Assembly (NCBI GenBank): GCA_958510875.1
Contig: OY294067.1
Location: 255,379,736 to 255,443,735, forward strand
Source of the DNA: Endomychus coccineus
Lineage: Eukaryota; Arthropoda; Insecta; Coleoptera; Endomychidae
Length of the DNA stretch: 64,000 bases
Direction of reading: 5' to 3'
The notes below the pieces were generated by a model. The model ran no database searches. It was not told the DNA's origin and saw only the letters and a program-made list of their open reading frames with translations. Of this stretch, positions 46,901 through 56,539 are shown piece by piece (position 1 is the stretch's first letter; each line of letters opens with the position of its first letter). Made by a program: the position numbers and the translations under genes.

Positions 46901-49900
46901 TCGTATTCGCTAACCGAATTCCCTATTCACTTTATTAGATAATGCCATCAGTCGCGCGCGTTTCACCTAATCGCAGCCGTTTTGGCGGAAACATTAAAAA
47001 CTGTATAATTTTCAGATATCCAAAACAACGCGAGAACGTTTAACATAAAATCGCCGGAAACCTTCCCACGGAAAAATTTGTCAAGACAAAGAGAATATTG
47101 TATAGTGTAATGTTCGAAAATTCGAAAATCATCCTTTGTTTTAAAGGAACGAAGTGAAACTAGTAATTTAGCAATGTTTCGTTCTCATCATATTATTCTA
47201 ATGAATTAAAGAATTTCTTACGATGCTCTTTTGCTTATATTTTACAAAGTATGTAATATATCAAGCGAAATCGTTTAACCTGAATTGTGTCTATTAAAGG
47301 TGACACATTAAATAAATTACTTGAGTATTTTAAATTGTAAACAAGCGACTGAAAATATTTGAAGTTGTAAGCTGACCATATTCCACGGAACATGCGGGTG
47401 TATTTGATACTCACTAAAAATACAATTTTGGGTCTGGCACATTGAAAAACCTTGACGTTTTATTGAAACTAAAATAGAAACAACTGTTTTCATGTTTTGA
47501 ACTTCATCACGGCATCAAGTCATGAAGTTATATTTAAAATGAAACGAAGTTACAATTATTCGGAGTTTTCTTTGTAATTCATGAATTTCAACAATTCATA
47601 CCTGCATAGTGAATACATAGTAAAAGGGAAGTATTGTAGTCGGTGTAATAAAATATTTCCGGATTTTCTGTGTGGATCTAGACTATTTTTGAGATGTCTG
47701 AAAATTTCATCTTAAGATTCGAGTGACGTCACCAATGTGTCTGTCTATATACACACATAACACTCTATTTTTCCAGTGAGAAATGTTGTGCTTGACACTG
47801 GGAAAGAATTGAAATTTACAGGGCGATTCATTAATTTCAGCCAAAACGCAGCTTTCACTCTATAATATGCTGTAGCCGTCCAGATTTGTATATAGAACCC
47901 ATTACATTTTTTCTAACCAGAACCCTTTACAGATTGTCATTTGTCATTTCAAATCATGATAGAACGAATATCTCTTTAGATACAAAGAGGAGGTTTCATC
48001 CTTTCAAATATGATAACTAGACATGATACACATAATGCAGTCAAATGGGTATAAAAATAATTGTTATAAACAATTTATTTATTAACAAAATAAATGAATT
48101 TGAACAAAACTTTCTGTCCCATCAAAATCGATCCATTTCCCAAGGATTTACTGGTCCAATACCTATTTGACTGCACTAACAGGATAATTGTTAATTTTGA
48201 TAAATCAACTTTTTACTCAACATGGAACCAAGTATGAAAATCATGAATTGTAACAACTGTTCGCAGGAAATAGCCATTTTACTTTCTTATGTGGCCATTT
48301 TAGATTCTCTTAAATCGCCAGTCTGAGTTTTTCCTAAATTGAACAAGGAAAACATTTTTGAAAAATAGTCAGCGGCATAGAAAATGTAGTCTGAAAAGTG
48401 ATTCTTTGTAGTTGCGCCACTTGATAATTTTGAGGAATGATACTATTTTAGAAGTACTGTAACCATATTTGGTAAAATATGCTACAGCGCTCGATAAAAA
48501 AATCATATTATTGGACATTTTCACCGGTGGTAGGGGAGGATGGCAACACTTTCAATTTTAATATGGAAGATATGTGATTTGCAGTTCCAGATCAATTCCC
48601 AATTTTAATAATAGAACAATAAAGCTGAAGTGTTAGGGATCAAAACGTAATATGACATTTTTATCGGAGCAGTAACCAACCAGGTTGCTCCTGAAATGAG
48701 CTTATTGGTATATTTTCATTTTTCCAACTACAATATTACATAACCAAACAAACTGTTCTCCTCTGAAAAGATCTTAACTCTGTTTCAGGTGATAGTTGCT
48801 GCTTTCCTTTCAGTTTGGGAAATATAAAAAAGCAATTGAATGAAACTCTACCGGGAGTTTATATACATTCACTACAAATTGGGTCTTCCCTAATTACAGA
48901 TGTAGAGAATGGATATTTCTTACATCCAGATAAGCAAATTGAACAAGCTTGTGCTATGATCAAAGCAGATCGTGCGCTCGAAAATGGTTTCAACGCTATT
49001 GGATTTTCGCAAGGTGGTCAGTTTCTGTAAGTATGTAGTATTGAAGAAAGGCAATAAAAACCAATGGGATGGTGTAACAGGTCATGCGATTCACTCGCAC
49101 AACTGATATAGAATTAAAGTCTCCTCGACTATTAAAATCGGTTATATTCTCACTTTTTCCAGTAATATTAATGTAAAATAACTGTTGAATCTCCAGTATT
49201 TTACAGGTAATTATTCTCGGTAAAGAAATTCTATAACATAACAGGAAGGGAATTCGAATCTCCTCGCTATTAAAATCAGTTATCCTCTGAGTTATTGGTC
49301 AAGGATTGTTTTTTTTCATCTAAATGTGATTTTTAATATATAATAACGTTAAGATTTGGTAGGGATGAATCTATGAAAGCTTTTATAAAACAAAATAGTT
49401 CACGCCATAATCTGTAAAAATTGTTATAATACCAACCTTAACAGAATCAGAAAATAAAAAATGTTTTCGCTCAAATACATATCTCTCTTTTCCTGTAGGT
49501 ACCTAACGTTCCTTTCGTGGATTGCTTAAAATAACTATTGATAAATACAACTCCCGCTTTCTTCTCTGTTCAAAATTGATGACATTCAATAAAAATGTGT
49601 TTCTTTGAAAAACTTAAATCTAGCGAATAGTTGGGATAAGATAAAATAAGACAATTACTGGCATTACCCTCAACAGATTGAGAAGTACATTTGGAAGCAT
49701 TTTTATTAATCAGTAGAAAAAGGGGTGTTGAATAACTTAAATAGCTACAAAATAATTGAGATAATCGCTGAGGACATCATTTTTCTGATAAGGGAATTAT
49801 CTTTGGAAAATCTATTAAGATTTTGTTACAAATTTCTATACTGTAAGTCTATAGGTGGGTACCTAACATAAGTCTGTACTCGAGTTCAAGTAATATATTT

Positions 49901-51787
49901 TATTATTTCACACTTTAATAATAAATATAGGTACCCTAAAAGCGGCCTGCACGCTGCACGTCTGCCATCATTTTTTATCGTGTTCGTTTATCAGCCCGAC
50001 CAGTTAAAATTGAACCGAAAATGGACAGCAAGTTAACCCTTCCAAACCTGGTGGAAAATGTTCATTGGTGTTGGCAATTGTTAAGTTGCGGTTACTTGAA
50101 AAGCATGCCATTCTTATACACTTCCACCATGTGCCATCATTTTTTATCGTGTCCGTTTATCAGGCTGACCAGTTAAAATTAGACCGAAAATGGACTGCAA
50201 GTTAACCCTCCCAATCCTGGTGGAAAATGCTCATTGGTGTTGGCAATTGTTAAGATACCCTTTGTCTTCAAAACTTATCGGTCCATTTCCGAGTAATTGG
50301 CCATTATTTGGACCAAAATGTTTTTTTTCGTGGTTAAGCCTTGCGAATAAGAAGATACCATGATGGCACCATGTTAAATAGCTTTATGGGAAGCCAAATA
50401 AAAATTTAAAATTATTGCCGTCATTCCTTGCCTATTTCAACCCCCCCAAACCCCCTACAACCACCCCTAAAACGAAACAAAAACAGAAAACGGCCATTTC
50501 GGTAATAAACCCAGCCAGAATCCCAATAATTGACTACTTTATCATAAAAGTGGTCATATTATCCATATTATTCATATTTTTCTGGGGGGTGCTTTTAGGG
50601 GTTTTGGGAAGTTGAAATAGACAAGGAGTGATGGCAATAATGTTAAATCTTTATTTGACCTCCAATAAAGTTATTTAACATGGTTCCATCATTTTACCTC
50701 GTAATCCGCGAGGTTTAGCCACAAAATGAGAAAAAAAACATTGTTGGACCAAATAATGGCCAATTACTCGGAAACGAACCGATAACTTTTGATGGCATAA
50801 GGTATCTTAACAATTGCCAACACTAATGAACATTTTTCACCAGGTTTGGGAGGGTTAACTTGCAATTCATTTTCGGTCTAATTTTAACTGGTCAGCGATA
50901 AAAAATGATGGCACATGGTGGAAGTGTATAAGAACGGCATGCTTTTCAAGTAACCGCAACTTGAAAAGGTTTAACCTCCAGTCGAAAAATAAACAATTTG
51001 CGGATGCTGTATCTCGAGATCTAGCAGCCGGCGAAAATTCGGTCTGTGAGATGAATTGGTCATTGAACCGCCTCTAACGATAAACCATAGTGCCATCGGT
51101 TTAATATTCAGACCATCAATATCGTTCTGGCTCCTAGACTATAGCCGAACAGAGACTGAAAATCTCGAACCTCGGCCACCTCAACAGTTCCTCGCCATCT
51201 AGATATGTCACCTTTTCGTTTACGCGCTAAAATGCACAGGCATTGCGTATCTTTAAAGCTCTTTCATTCAATCAAAGCTTATATTGAAATAAAATGATTG
51301 TAATGGATTTTTTTATAATCATTAGTGGCAATCGATTACCGCCATTAATATCAAGATAATAATTCAGTCTCAATTCAATTGAAAACAAGTAACTAGTTGA
51401 TAATTGACTGAATGATTCATTTGATTTTGCAAATCATACAAAAATACAACTGTGTCCTAATCTAGTCAGAATTAAATGATAATCTATTGTTTTTCAAATA
51501 TTTCAAAAAATACTATGGTGGGCACTAATATCTCAACTCATTCTATAAGTGAATTCAACTAACCCACTTGATAGAAATGCCGGTGCTGAAATTCGGAATT
51601 GAGGCACAACATATCCTTCAATTTGCAGGAGAGCTCTAGTTCAAAGATGCCCATCTCCTCCAGTCAAAAATCTAATAACATTAGGAGGGCAACACCAAGG
51701 TGTTTATGGTCTACCTAACTGTGGATCCTTATCCAATCCTGCATGTGATTACATAAGGAGGGTCTTGAATCATGCTGCTTATTTGGG
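40864..51787 (+). CDS. Ppt1: Palmitoyl-protein thioesterase 1, 5' half (three exons)
   Basis: A soluble lysosomal hydrolase that removes long-chain fatty acids from cysteines of S-acylated proteins during lysosomal turnover. Exons at 40864-40975, 48789-49026 and 51629-51787 join in phase (1, then 2) and give 169 codons plus two bases, about 55% of the usual ~300 residues. A signal peptide (residues 1-20), [13 protein letters not shown] (30-42; oxyanion region), GFSQGG with nucleophile Ser111, GGQHQG (136-141) and YGLPNC are all family landmarks. All splice sites are GT/AG with GTAAG donors. The catalytic Asp and His and the C-terminus are not in the window, so further exons must lie beyond 64000 or were missed. 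Intron 1 (7.8 kb) and intron 2 (2.6 kb) are filled with transposon relics. Confidence 0.93.
44226..44300 (-). repeat. Dispersed repeat R, copy 2
   Basis: The complement reads AAAAATAGTCTAGATCGATT, GAGAAATGCTCAAAACGAAT and ATCCGCAAAAATCCG, matching 39763-39830. Confidence 0.75.
46008..46905 (+). pseudogene. Mariner element, internally deleted
   Basis: The 5' end shows TTGAAAAGTC and the 3' end GGACTTTCCACC followed by CGTA, i.e. mariner-type ends. The plus-strand transposase runs [32 protein letters not shown], then [64 protein letters not shown]-type [20 protein letters not shown]. The first catalytic Asp (VDETW in the family) is Val here. It then gives [20 protein letters not shown] and [16 protein letters not shown]. 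There a deletion removes the next two catalytic residues and joins to the GDYFGE terminal sequence. Frameshifts occur near 46200 and 46590. Same subfamily and orientation as the fragment at 37.5 kb. Confidence 0.85.
47650..47760 (-). repeat. Dispersed repeat R, copy 3 (diverged)
   Basis: TTCCGGATTTTCTGTGTGGA, TCTAGACTATTTTTGA and, further on, GAGTGACGTCACC parallel repeat R copy 1 in reverse. Confidence 0.5.
48789..49026 (+). CDS. Ppt1: Ppt1 exon 2
   Basis: Acceptor TGTTTCAG|GTGATAG completes Gly38 and begins [20 protein letters not shown]. It includes the family core [20 protein letters not shown] and ends GFSQGGQFL at CT|GTAAGT in phase 2, so the nucleophile Ser lies here. Confidence 0.95.
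49027..51628 (+). other. Ppt1: Ppt1 intron 2 (2.6 kb)
   Basis: Contains a ~1-kb foldback element (49960-50965); the rest is unassigned. Confidence 0.8.
49960..50965. mobile_element. Foldback element in Ppt1 intron 2
   Basis: The left end, TTGCGGTTACTTGAAAAGCA at 50085, is mirrored by the right end finishing near 50964 with TTTTCAAGTAACCGCAA. Arms of roughly 380 bp share CATGTGCCATCATTTTTTAT, AGTTAACCCTCCCAA, GGCCATTATTTGG and CATTCCTTGCCTATTTCAAC (imperfect). The ~120-bp centre is at about 50460-50580. An extra partial copy of the arm (49965-50084) stands in direct orientation on the left. No coding capacity. Confidence 0.85.
51629..51787 (+). CDS. Ppt1: Ppt1 exon 3
   Basis: Acceptor TTTGCAG completes Leu117, then [40 protein letters not shown] and [13 protein letters not shown], ending at GG|GTAAGT in phase 2. 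It matches the PPT1 segment between the nucleophile and the WHDP region. Confidence 0.95.
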
Positions 51788-51949
51788 GTAAGTTGAATCC
51801 TATTTCAAAACTAAATTTTTGACTGTTTGAAATGCAAAAATTTAATGAAGCAGATACATAGTACTTCAATATCGAATTTTAGGATAATCTTCTACAGAAA
51901 CGATATCTGTACTGATTAATCGTGCAATGTTTACTGGTATGATATATGA

Positions 51950-53150
51950 GAGGCAAACAGGCTATTTCTATCTAATCCTTTATATTCCAATATTAAACTT
52001 TTTTCACTTTCGATTATGATCATATCCTTAATGGCTACATTTCAAAAATTTGCCTCAGATATATCGATAATATTTTCGCTTTTGGAACACGTTTAATAAC
52101 CAGTTTGATTCAATTAAATTCACTATAGAATTAGAAAGCAATAACTAGCTTCTTTTTGTTGATATTAATATTATCAAAGAAGGTCACCATTTGGAATTCG
52201 ACATATACAGAGAACCAATTCAAACCAGTAGATATATTCTAGTGGATTCATGTAAACCCATTAATTATAAAATAAATCCATTCAATGGTCTTGTTCATAG
52301 ATTATTAAACTTTCCTTTGATACAAAAAAGTGGTAACAACGATGTCGATAAAATTCAGTAAATAGCGAGGGACAATGGTTACAACAAATCTTTGATAAAT
52401 ATGTTAATTTATAACCAAAAATGGAAAATGAACCCTTCCAGATAACCAAATTAAAGCCATAACTTTCAAATAATTAAATGCAATTCAAAAGTTTCACTTA
52501 TCATCATTCAATTATCAATAAATTCCTTAATTTGTTTTTAAATTTGCAATAAAACCCGTTTATAGAGGCAAGAACAAGGTAAAAAACAGTTTTTGTCGAC
52601 TTGGACAATCTGAAATTTACAAAATTAATTGTGAGTGGTGTTCAAAAGGATATGTGGGTGAAACTAGAAGGAACATTTAACTTGTTATGAAGAGCATTCT
52701 GCCCATAGAAAGAAGAATGATACCAGCGAAAATAAATATTTTTTTAATACAGGTCACATCATTTTTACCATTCACAAAATTGATTGTGAGTCATGTTCAA
52801 AATGCTATGTGGATCAAACTAGAATGAACATTCTCTAACTCGTTATGAAAAACATTCTGCCCATATACAGAAGAATAATAGCGAAAAATCAGCATTAGCA
52901 GAACAAATTTCAAATACAGGTCATACCATTTCTCAAGAGAGATTATCACAATTGAAACACAGTATTGACAAATATCTACGTAATTTAGAAAGGATGCAAA
53001 TGTATAACATAAAAAGCAAAATAAATTCAGATTTATTGCCAGCTGGAGGTAACCCCTTGTTAGTATTAGTAATTCCAAATAGTATTTAAACGGGTTTTTA
53101 GTTCACTCTGATGATGGCTACTTGATAGCCGAAAGGTCTGTAGTACTTTA
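51950..53150 (+). pseudogene. Penelope-like element: RT and duplicated GIY-YIG segment (family B)
   Basis: Plus-strand frames give ICLRYIDNIFAFGTRL (PLE RT catalytic box; YxDD reads YIDN), then DINIIKEGHHLEFDIYREPI with QTSRYILVDSCKPINYKINP and FNGLVHRLLNFPL. The RT thumb/linker block follows (RDNGYNKSLINMLI), then the endonuclease start KINCEWCSKGYVGETRRN (52615-52670), and about 165 bp later a second copy, KIDCESCSKCYVDQTRMN. The C-terminal half is EKSALAEQISNTGHTISQER with LKHSIDKYLRNLERM. Hammerhead-like motif B2 follows directly. Frameshifts and stops are frequent. The 5' half of RT is missing, although the element sits just downstream of Ppt1 exon 3. Confidence 0.8.
53100..53150 (+). 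ncRNA. Hammerhead ribozyme-like motif B2
   Basis: CTGATGA (53108-53114), T, stem II GGCTA-CTTGA-TAGCC, then GAAA (53131-53134) and GGTCTG. The triplet before the cut reads CTG here, where the related 4.46-kb copy has CTC; a G at that position is not cleavable, so this copy may be inactive. Flanks CACT and AGTA can pair as stem I. It lies directly 3' of the PLE coding remnant. Confidence 0.55.
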
Positions 53151-53339
53151 ATATTGTGGATAAGGGTGTTTATTTCGTACTTATTAGTGTTAAAAACTAC
53201 TTTTTTTTTGTTTATCCTGATTTCGATTATTAGTCTGAAATAAAATATAAAATATGCTGAATCGAAAAGCTATTACAAAGAAAACTATCTTACAAAGAAA
53301 AAACCTTATAAATTGAATTATGACAGTGTAATTCATATC

Positions 53340-53590
53340 AGATCTTTAATTAATAATGATTCTTGACCCAGGTATGAATTATATATAAATTCTCGGAAAA
53401 TAGGTCACACTATTACATGTGCTTATTATTTTCGTCTTGACGTACGTTTCGGTCTCACGACCATCATCGGAAAACTTATTATGTCTAAAACGGGATTTCT
53501 TAAAACTAATTGTATCAGCACAAAGCGTCCTTCAATTAAAAATGCCAAAAATGAACAAAAACACGAATAATCGGAATTGTAACCTATTAT
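53340..53590 (-). repeat. PLE-type terminal repeat, copy A4
   Basis: Minus-oriented copy of the family A unit, placed 3' of the split PLE endonuclease in the same orientation, so it is the natural 3' end of that element. Confidence 0.75.
53430..53476 (-). ncRNA. Hammerhead ribozyme-like motif A4
   Basis: Minus strand: CCGATGA (53470-53464; U4 changed to C), stem II GGTC-GTGA-GACC, GAAAC, stem III palindrome ACGTACGT and the canonical GTC before the predicted cut, followed by AAGACG. It is the best-preserved cleavage triplet of the family, but the U4 change should weaken it. Confidence 0.55.
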
Positions 53591-53769
53591 GTTTTAAGTA
53601 TATGAATAATTGAATATGTATCAAGAATTCACTGCTTAACAATTTTCTTAGAATATACGAAGTCATGTCAAACAAAGTATATATACGACTGAAACCAAAA
53701 AATATAACGCTCAAGAGTACACTTTTAACCAGACTCATATATATAGGAATTTGCATAATGAAAATAGGC

Positions 53770-54013
53770 ATCAAGGAATTTGCATGGGATTTAATTAAGT
53801 AAATTAGTATAACTCTGACTTAATGACTGCATGTCTGTTCTATGATTTACAGACTTAGAGTCACGTTTAATGTCAATCATCTCCAGAATAGATCTTTTAT
53901 AATAATTGGTTTCCTTAGTTAAAATATTAGCATTTTTGTAATCAAATTGATGGTTATAATCAAAACAGTGTTTTTATCAAGGGCGGTGGAATTTAACTTT
54001 TTGTTTCTTGTAC
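53770..54013 (-). pseudogene. Penelope-like endonuclease, C-terminal half (family A)
   Basis: The minus-strand frame reads KLNSTALD/KHCFDYNHQFDYKN and ANILTKETNYYKRSILEMID then IKRDSKSVNHRTDM, the second half of a PLE GIY-YIG domain (L..H....H.FD......IL..E.....R.ILE...I). It is the continuation of 56480-56251, from which it is separated by the P-like insertion. Confidence 0.75.
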
Positions 54014-54159
54014 TATACTTACATAGATATTATATATACATACATGGATAGCGCATGGTATACAAACCTCTGTTCAGTCGATGACTTCAACACGTAAGAC
54101 AGACAGAAGACTTATTTCAGCCTGGTATTAGACAGAGATGAAGATCATTCTGACCACGT

Positions 54160-54171
54160 GACAAGTGGCAA
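54160..54171 (+). repeat. P-like subterminal repeat, left
   Basis: GACAAGTGGCAA, 138 bp inside the left end; inverted counterpart at 56160-56171. Confidence 0.7.
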
Positions 54172-54799
54172 GAACGTGCATAATTTACATTGTTTTATAT
54201 GGATCACTCCACGAATTTCATGAATTATCAAGTTATAATCCTATTTGATCGGTTTTTATAATTCAGCATCAATACATAATAGTATTATGTACAAAATTAC
54301 ATTAAAGATATATATAAGACGAATAGTTAAAACAAAGTGTTATTGTGACCTATTTCCCGAGAATTTTTATATATAATTAAAGATATAGAATTAATTATCG
54401 CTCATGTTGAATTTAGTCATATTTTCATGAAGCACCCATATGCAACTCATTATGTATTTCATCAATGGAAAACTTTAGTATGTAATTAACTGAAATTACT
54501 CTACCCACGTTAAATGACATATTTAGTTATCAACAGCTTCAATTATTAACTAATACATATATTCAACTACAGAATCATTACCATACATGACCTAATGAAT
54601 AAAACATCTTTCATAATGTCGTGAAGATTTAGTTATAATATGGAAAACAAGTAACATGTACATATTCAAAATTAAGTAAGCTGTAGAAGAAATATTTCTA
54701 TAAATATCAAAATGCTCGAATAATTAGACAGAAATAATATAGCTATTTCTTGGAGTGGTTCAAAAAAAAAAGAAGTACCTGTCATCTATCAAAATTAGT

Positions 54800-54890
54800 A
54801 ATCTAATTCTGCTGCTACCATATAACCCAAACCTGGATTTTTCTGAGCCAGAGATTGAATCCGATTGTGCCTCAAGATGCTAAATATAAA
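54800..54890 (-). other. Short open segment inside P-like element
   Basis: Minus strand: acceptor-like TTCTTTATATTTAG precedes a frame reading HNRIQSLAQKNPGLGYMVAA then ELDY and a stop. It may be the final exon of the element's gene, but its entry phase (2) does not match the preceding candidate exon, so it is only a suggestion. Confidence 0.25.
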
Positions 54891-55317
54891 GAAGAACAAC
54901 GGGAAATTACATGAATGAACCGTTATTGTTATTCAGTGGTGAACTTCTGGTATTGTGGGTAGTCCCAGATGCCAAATCGCTAGCTTACCTTTTGTGTTAT
55001 AATAATAAACATTAGCAAAATATTCCAGCTTCTAAAGAAAACAAAAGGGATATAAACAGGGTTTTAGTTCACAGCATTAATGTTTATAGTTACAAATTAG
55101 ATTATAGGTCACCTTAATTTTAAACTTAAATTTTACCAACAGAGGAACATTATTATATAATATTAGGTGCTGTTACTGTTGAAAATACAACTTCTTCGGG
55201 AATAAAAGTAGAATGCTTCGCAATTTGAAAAATTATATTCATGTTAGGGCATGACAGTATAGGACAGAAAAGATTGTATCAAAATGTTATAAATCTACTA
55301 AGTATATAATCAACCAA

Positions 55318-55395
55318 CCTTCTGGTTCATTCACAGGTTGTTCTTCATTCATCCTAAATGAGGTGCCCTCACAACAAATAATGTTTGCATCATCA
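55318..55395 (-). other. Possible exon 3 of the THAP gene
   Basis: Minus strand: acceptor TTTTTACTAG, then a frame reading DDANIICCEGTSFRMNEEQP and VNEPEG, ending at donor AAG|GTTGG. It needs phase-2 entry, which the upstream donor does not supply, so it is tentative. Confidence 0.25.
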
Positions 55396-55467
55396 CTAGT
55401 AAAAACATAATAATAACAACATATACTCAGCAAAAAATTATGACAAATTCATATTGTTTACTGATTT

Positions 55468-55912
55468 CTAAGTTCTCTGTGTTTCTTTCACCTTACGTTT
55501 AAAGACATTCGCCGGAAAATTTAACATACTAAGAGGAACTACATGGTCTTTCACTGATTTCTTTCCAAATGAATACACAAAATCATTTTCTGTAAAGTGT
55601 TCACTACAAAGATGATAATTCTTGCTGGGCACGAAGTTTTTTCTCTTCATTGCTATTACCCATTTTTGTTTCAATTTTCATCTGAAGGAAGACTGAAATG
55701 AACAGTAATTATTACACTATTAGTTTCTATTTTCGATTGTGAATAGTCGATTAAAATTGTACCTCTAACGTCTACGTTTTAATCACATTATTGCGAATTA
55801 AGTATCTACTACCACTATCCAGTATCTACTAAACTTGTAAATACCAGTGAAAACTGGGTCCTGCTTTTTGACACCGATTTGTACATCCAAATGCGGAACA
55901 CGATTTCAACAT
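55468..55912 (-). pseudogene. THAP-domain N-terminus of a P-type transposase (frameshifted)
   Basis: Exon 1 (55912-55845) opens MLKSCSAFGCTNRCQKAGPS-FHW/C and stops at donor CACTG|GTATTT in phase 2. Exon 2 (from 55692; acceptor TTCATTTCAG) continues LPSDEN, meets TGA, then in the +1 frame reads KQKWVIAMKRKNFVPSKNYH, LCSEHFTENDFVYSFGKKSV and KDHVVPLSMLNFPANVFKRK. C-x4-C, the Trp in KQKW, C-x2-H (CSEH) and the VP...F box are the THAP zinc-finger landmarks. One missing T at DEN/L breaks the frame in this sequence. THAP is the DNA-binding domain of P transposases, in keeping with the P-like ends around it. Confidence 0.72.
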
Positions 55913-56159
55913 TGTTATATCTTAGATTTATTAAGAAGACTAATTAATCACACACTTCACTATTATAACCTTATTGTAATCGAAGAGTCATTACACAATA
56001 TCATTTGATAAAATGAAAGTAAAAGGCCAAACAACTAATCACAACTAAATACCAAAGCACTAAAGAAGTTTTCTTTACCAAAATATTGCTATTTTCTGTT
56101 GAAAACAACATAATATGATAGATTACAGTAACATGTATTCTTATGGTTAGAACGATGTT

Positions 56160-56171
56160 TTGCCACTTGTC
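56160..56171 (-). repeat. P-like subterminal repeat, right
   Basis: The complement reads GACAAGTGGCAA, 71 bp inside the right end. Confidence 0.7.
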
Positions 56172-56250
56172 AGCTGTTCCATATGTTGGAGTCAATGAAA
56201 ATCCCTGATGCGCTATCCATGTATGTATATATAATATCTATGTATACTTA

Positions 56251-56480
56251 TGGCCATGCATTCTTTTTTGTAAATATTGTTTAGAGACTCCTGTATAAGT
56301 CCCATCGCAATCTAAACAATTTGATTTGTATACTCTGGGTTTGTTCAGCTTTAGGTATCAAAGGTTTTAGGTTTGGAAAATATTCACCACAGTTAGTAGG
56401 TTTATGCGCAACATTTATATCATACTTTTTAAAACATTTATCTTATTTTAATTTTCTCTGAGGTCTCCGGACTGTATGGT
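56251..56480 (-). pseudogene. Penelope-like endonuclease, N-terminal half (family A)
   Basis: Minus-strand frames: FPNLKPLIPKAEQTQSIQI, then, one frame over, YKSNCLDCDGTYTGVSKQYL and QKRMHGHKYT. The latter fits the GIY-YIG start (VYK..C.DCD..Y.G.t...L..R..eH). The sequence is interrupted after HKY by the P-like element and resumes at 54013. Confidence 0.72.
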
Positions 56481-56539
56481 AATGTTATAAAATTATATAA
56501 CAGTAGGGATTATCTTATTTTTGTACCATTTATTTATAT

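Larger units (their letters stand above)
40976..48788 (+). other. Ppt1: Ppt1 intron 1 (7.8 kb)
   Basis: Holds repeat R copies (44226-44300 and 47650-47760), a possible decayed PLE terminus near 44977-45012 (CTGATGGTGGCTCC, then AGGTCTCTAGTAG), a mariner deletion copy (46008-46905) and otherwise unassigned AT-rich DNA. Confidence 0.75.
54022..56242 (-). mobile_element. P-like DNA transposon, non-autonomous, nested in a PLE
   Basis: The 2221-bp element has perfect 35-bp inverted ends (54022-54056 and 56208-56242), beginning CATAGATATTATATATACAT and ending in GGATAGCGCAT. It is flanked by the perfect 8-bp duplication TATACTTA (54014-54021 and 56243-56250). An inverted subterminal 12-mer, GACAAGTGGCAA, occurs at 54160-54171 (+) and 56171-56160 (-). 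An 8-bp duplication, CA-starting ~31-35-bp ends, subterminal inverted repeats and a THAP-domain coding remnant are the combination known for the P superfamily. The RNase H-like catalytic region of a P transposase was not found, so the copy depends on another source. Perfect ends suggest recent movement. Confidence 0.88.

Noticed and set aside
54780..55400. Joining the small open segments into a complete THAP transposase gene
   Set aside because: Exon phases do not agree (phase 0 donor after FKRK against phase-2 entry; phase-1 end against phase-2 entry), so only the THAP part is called.
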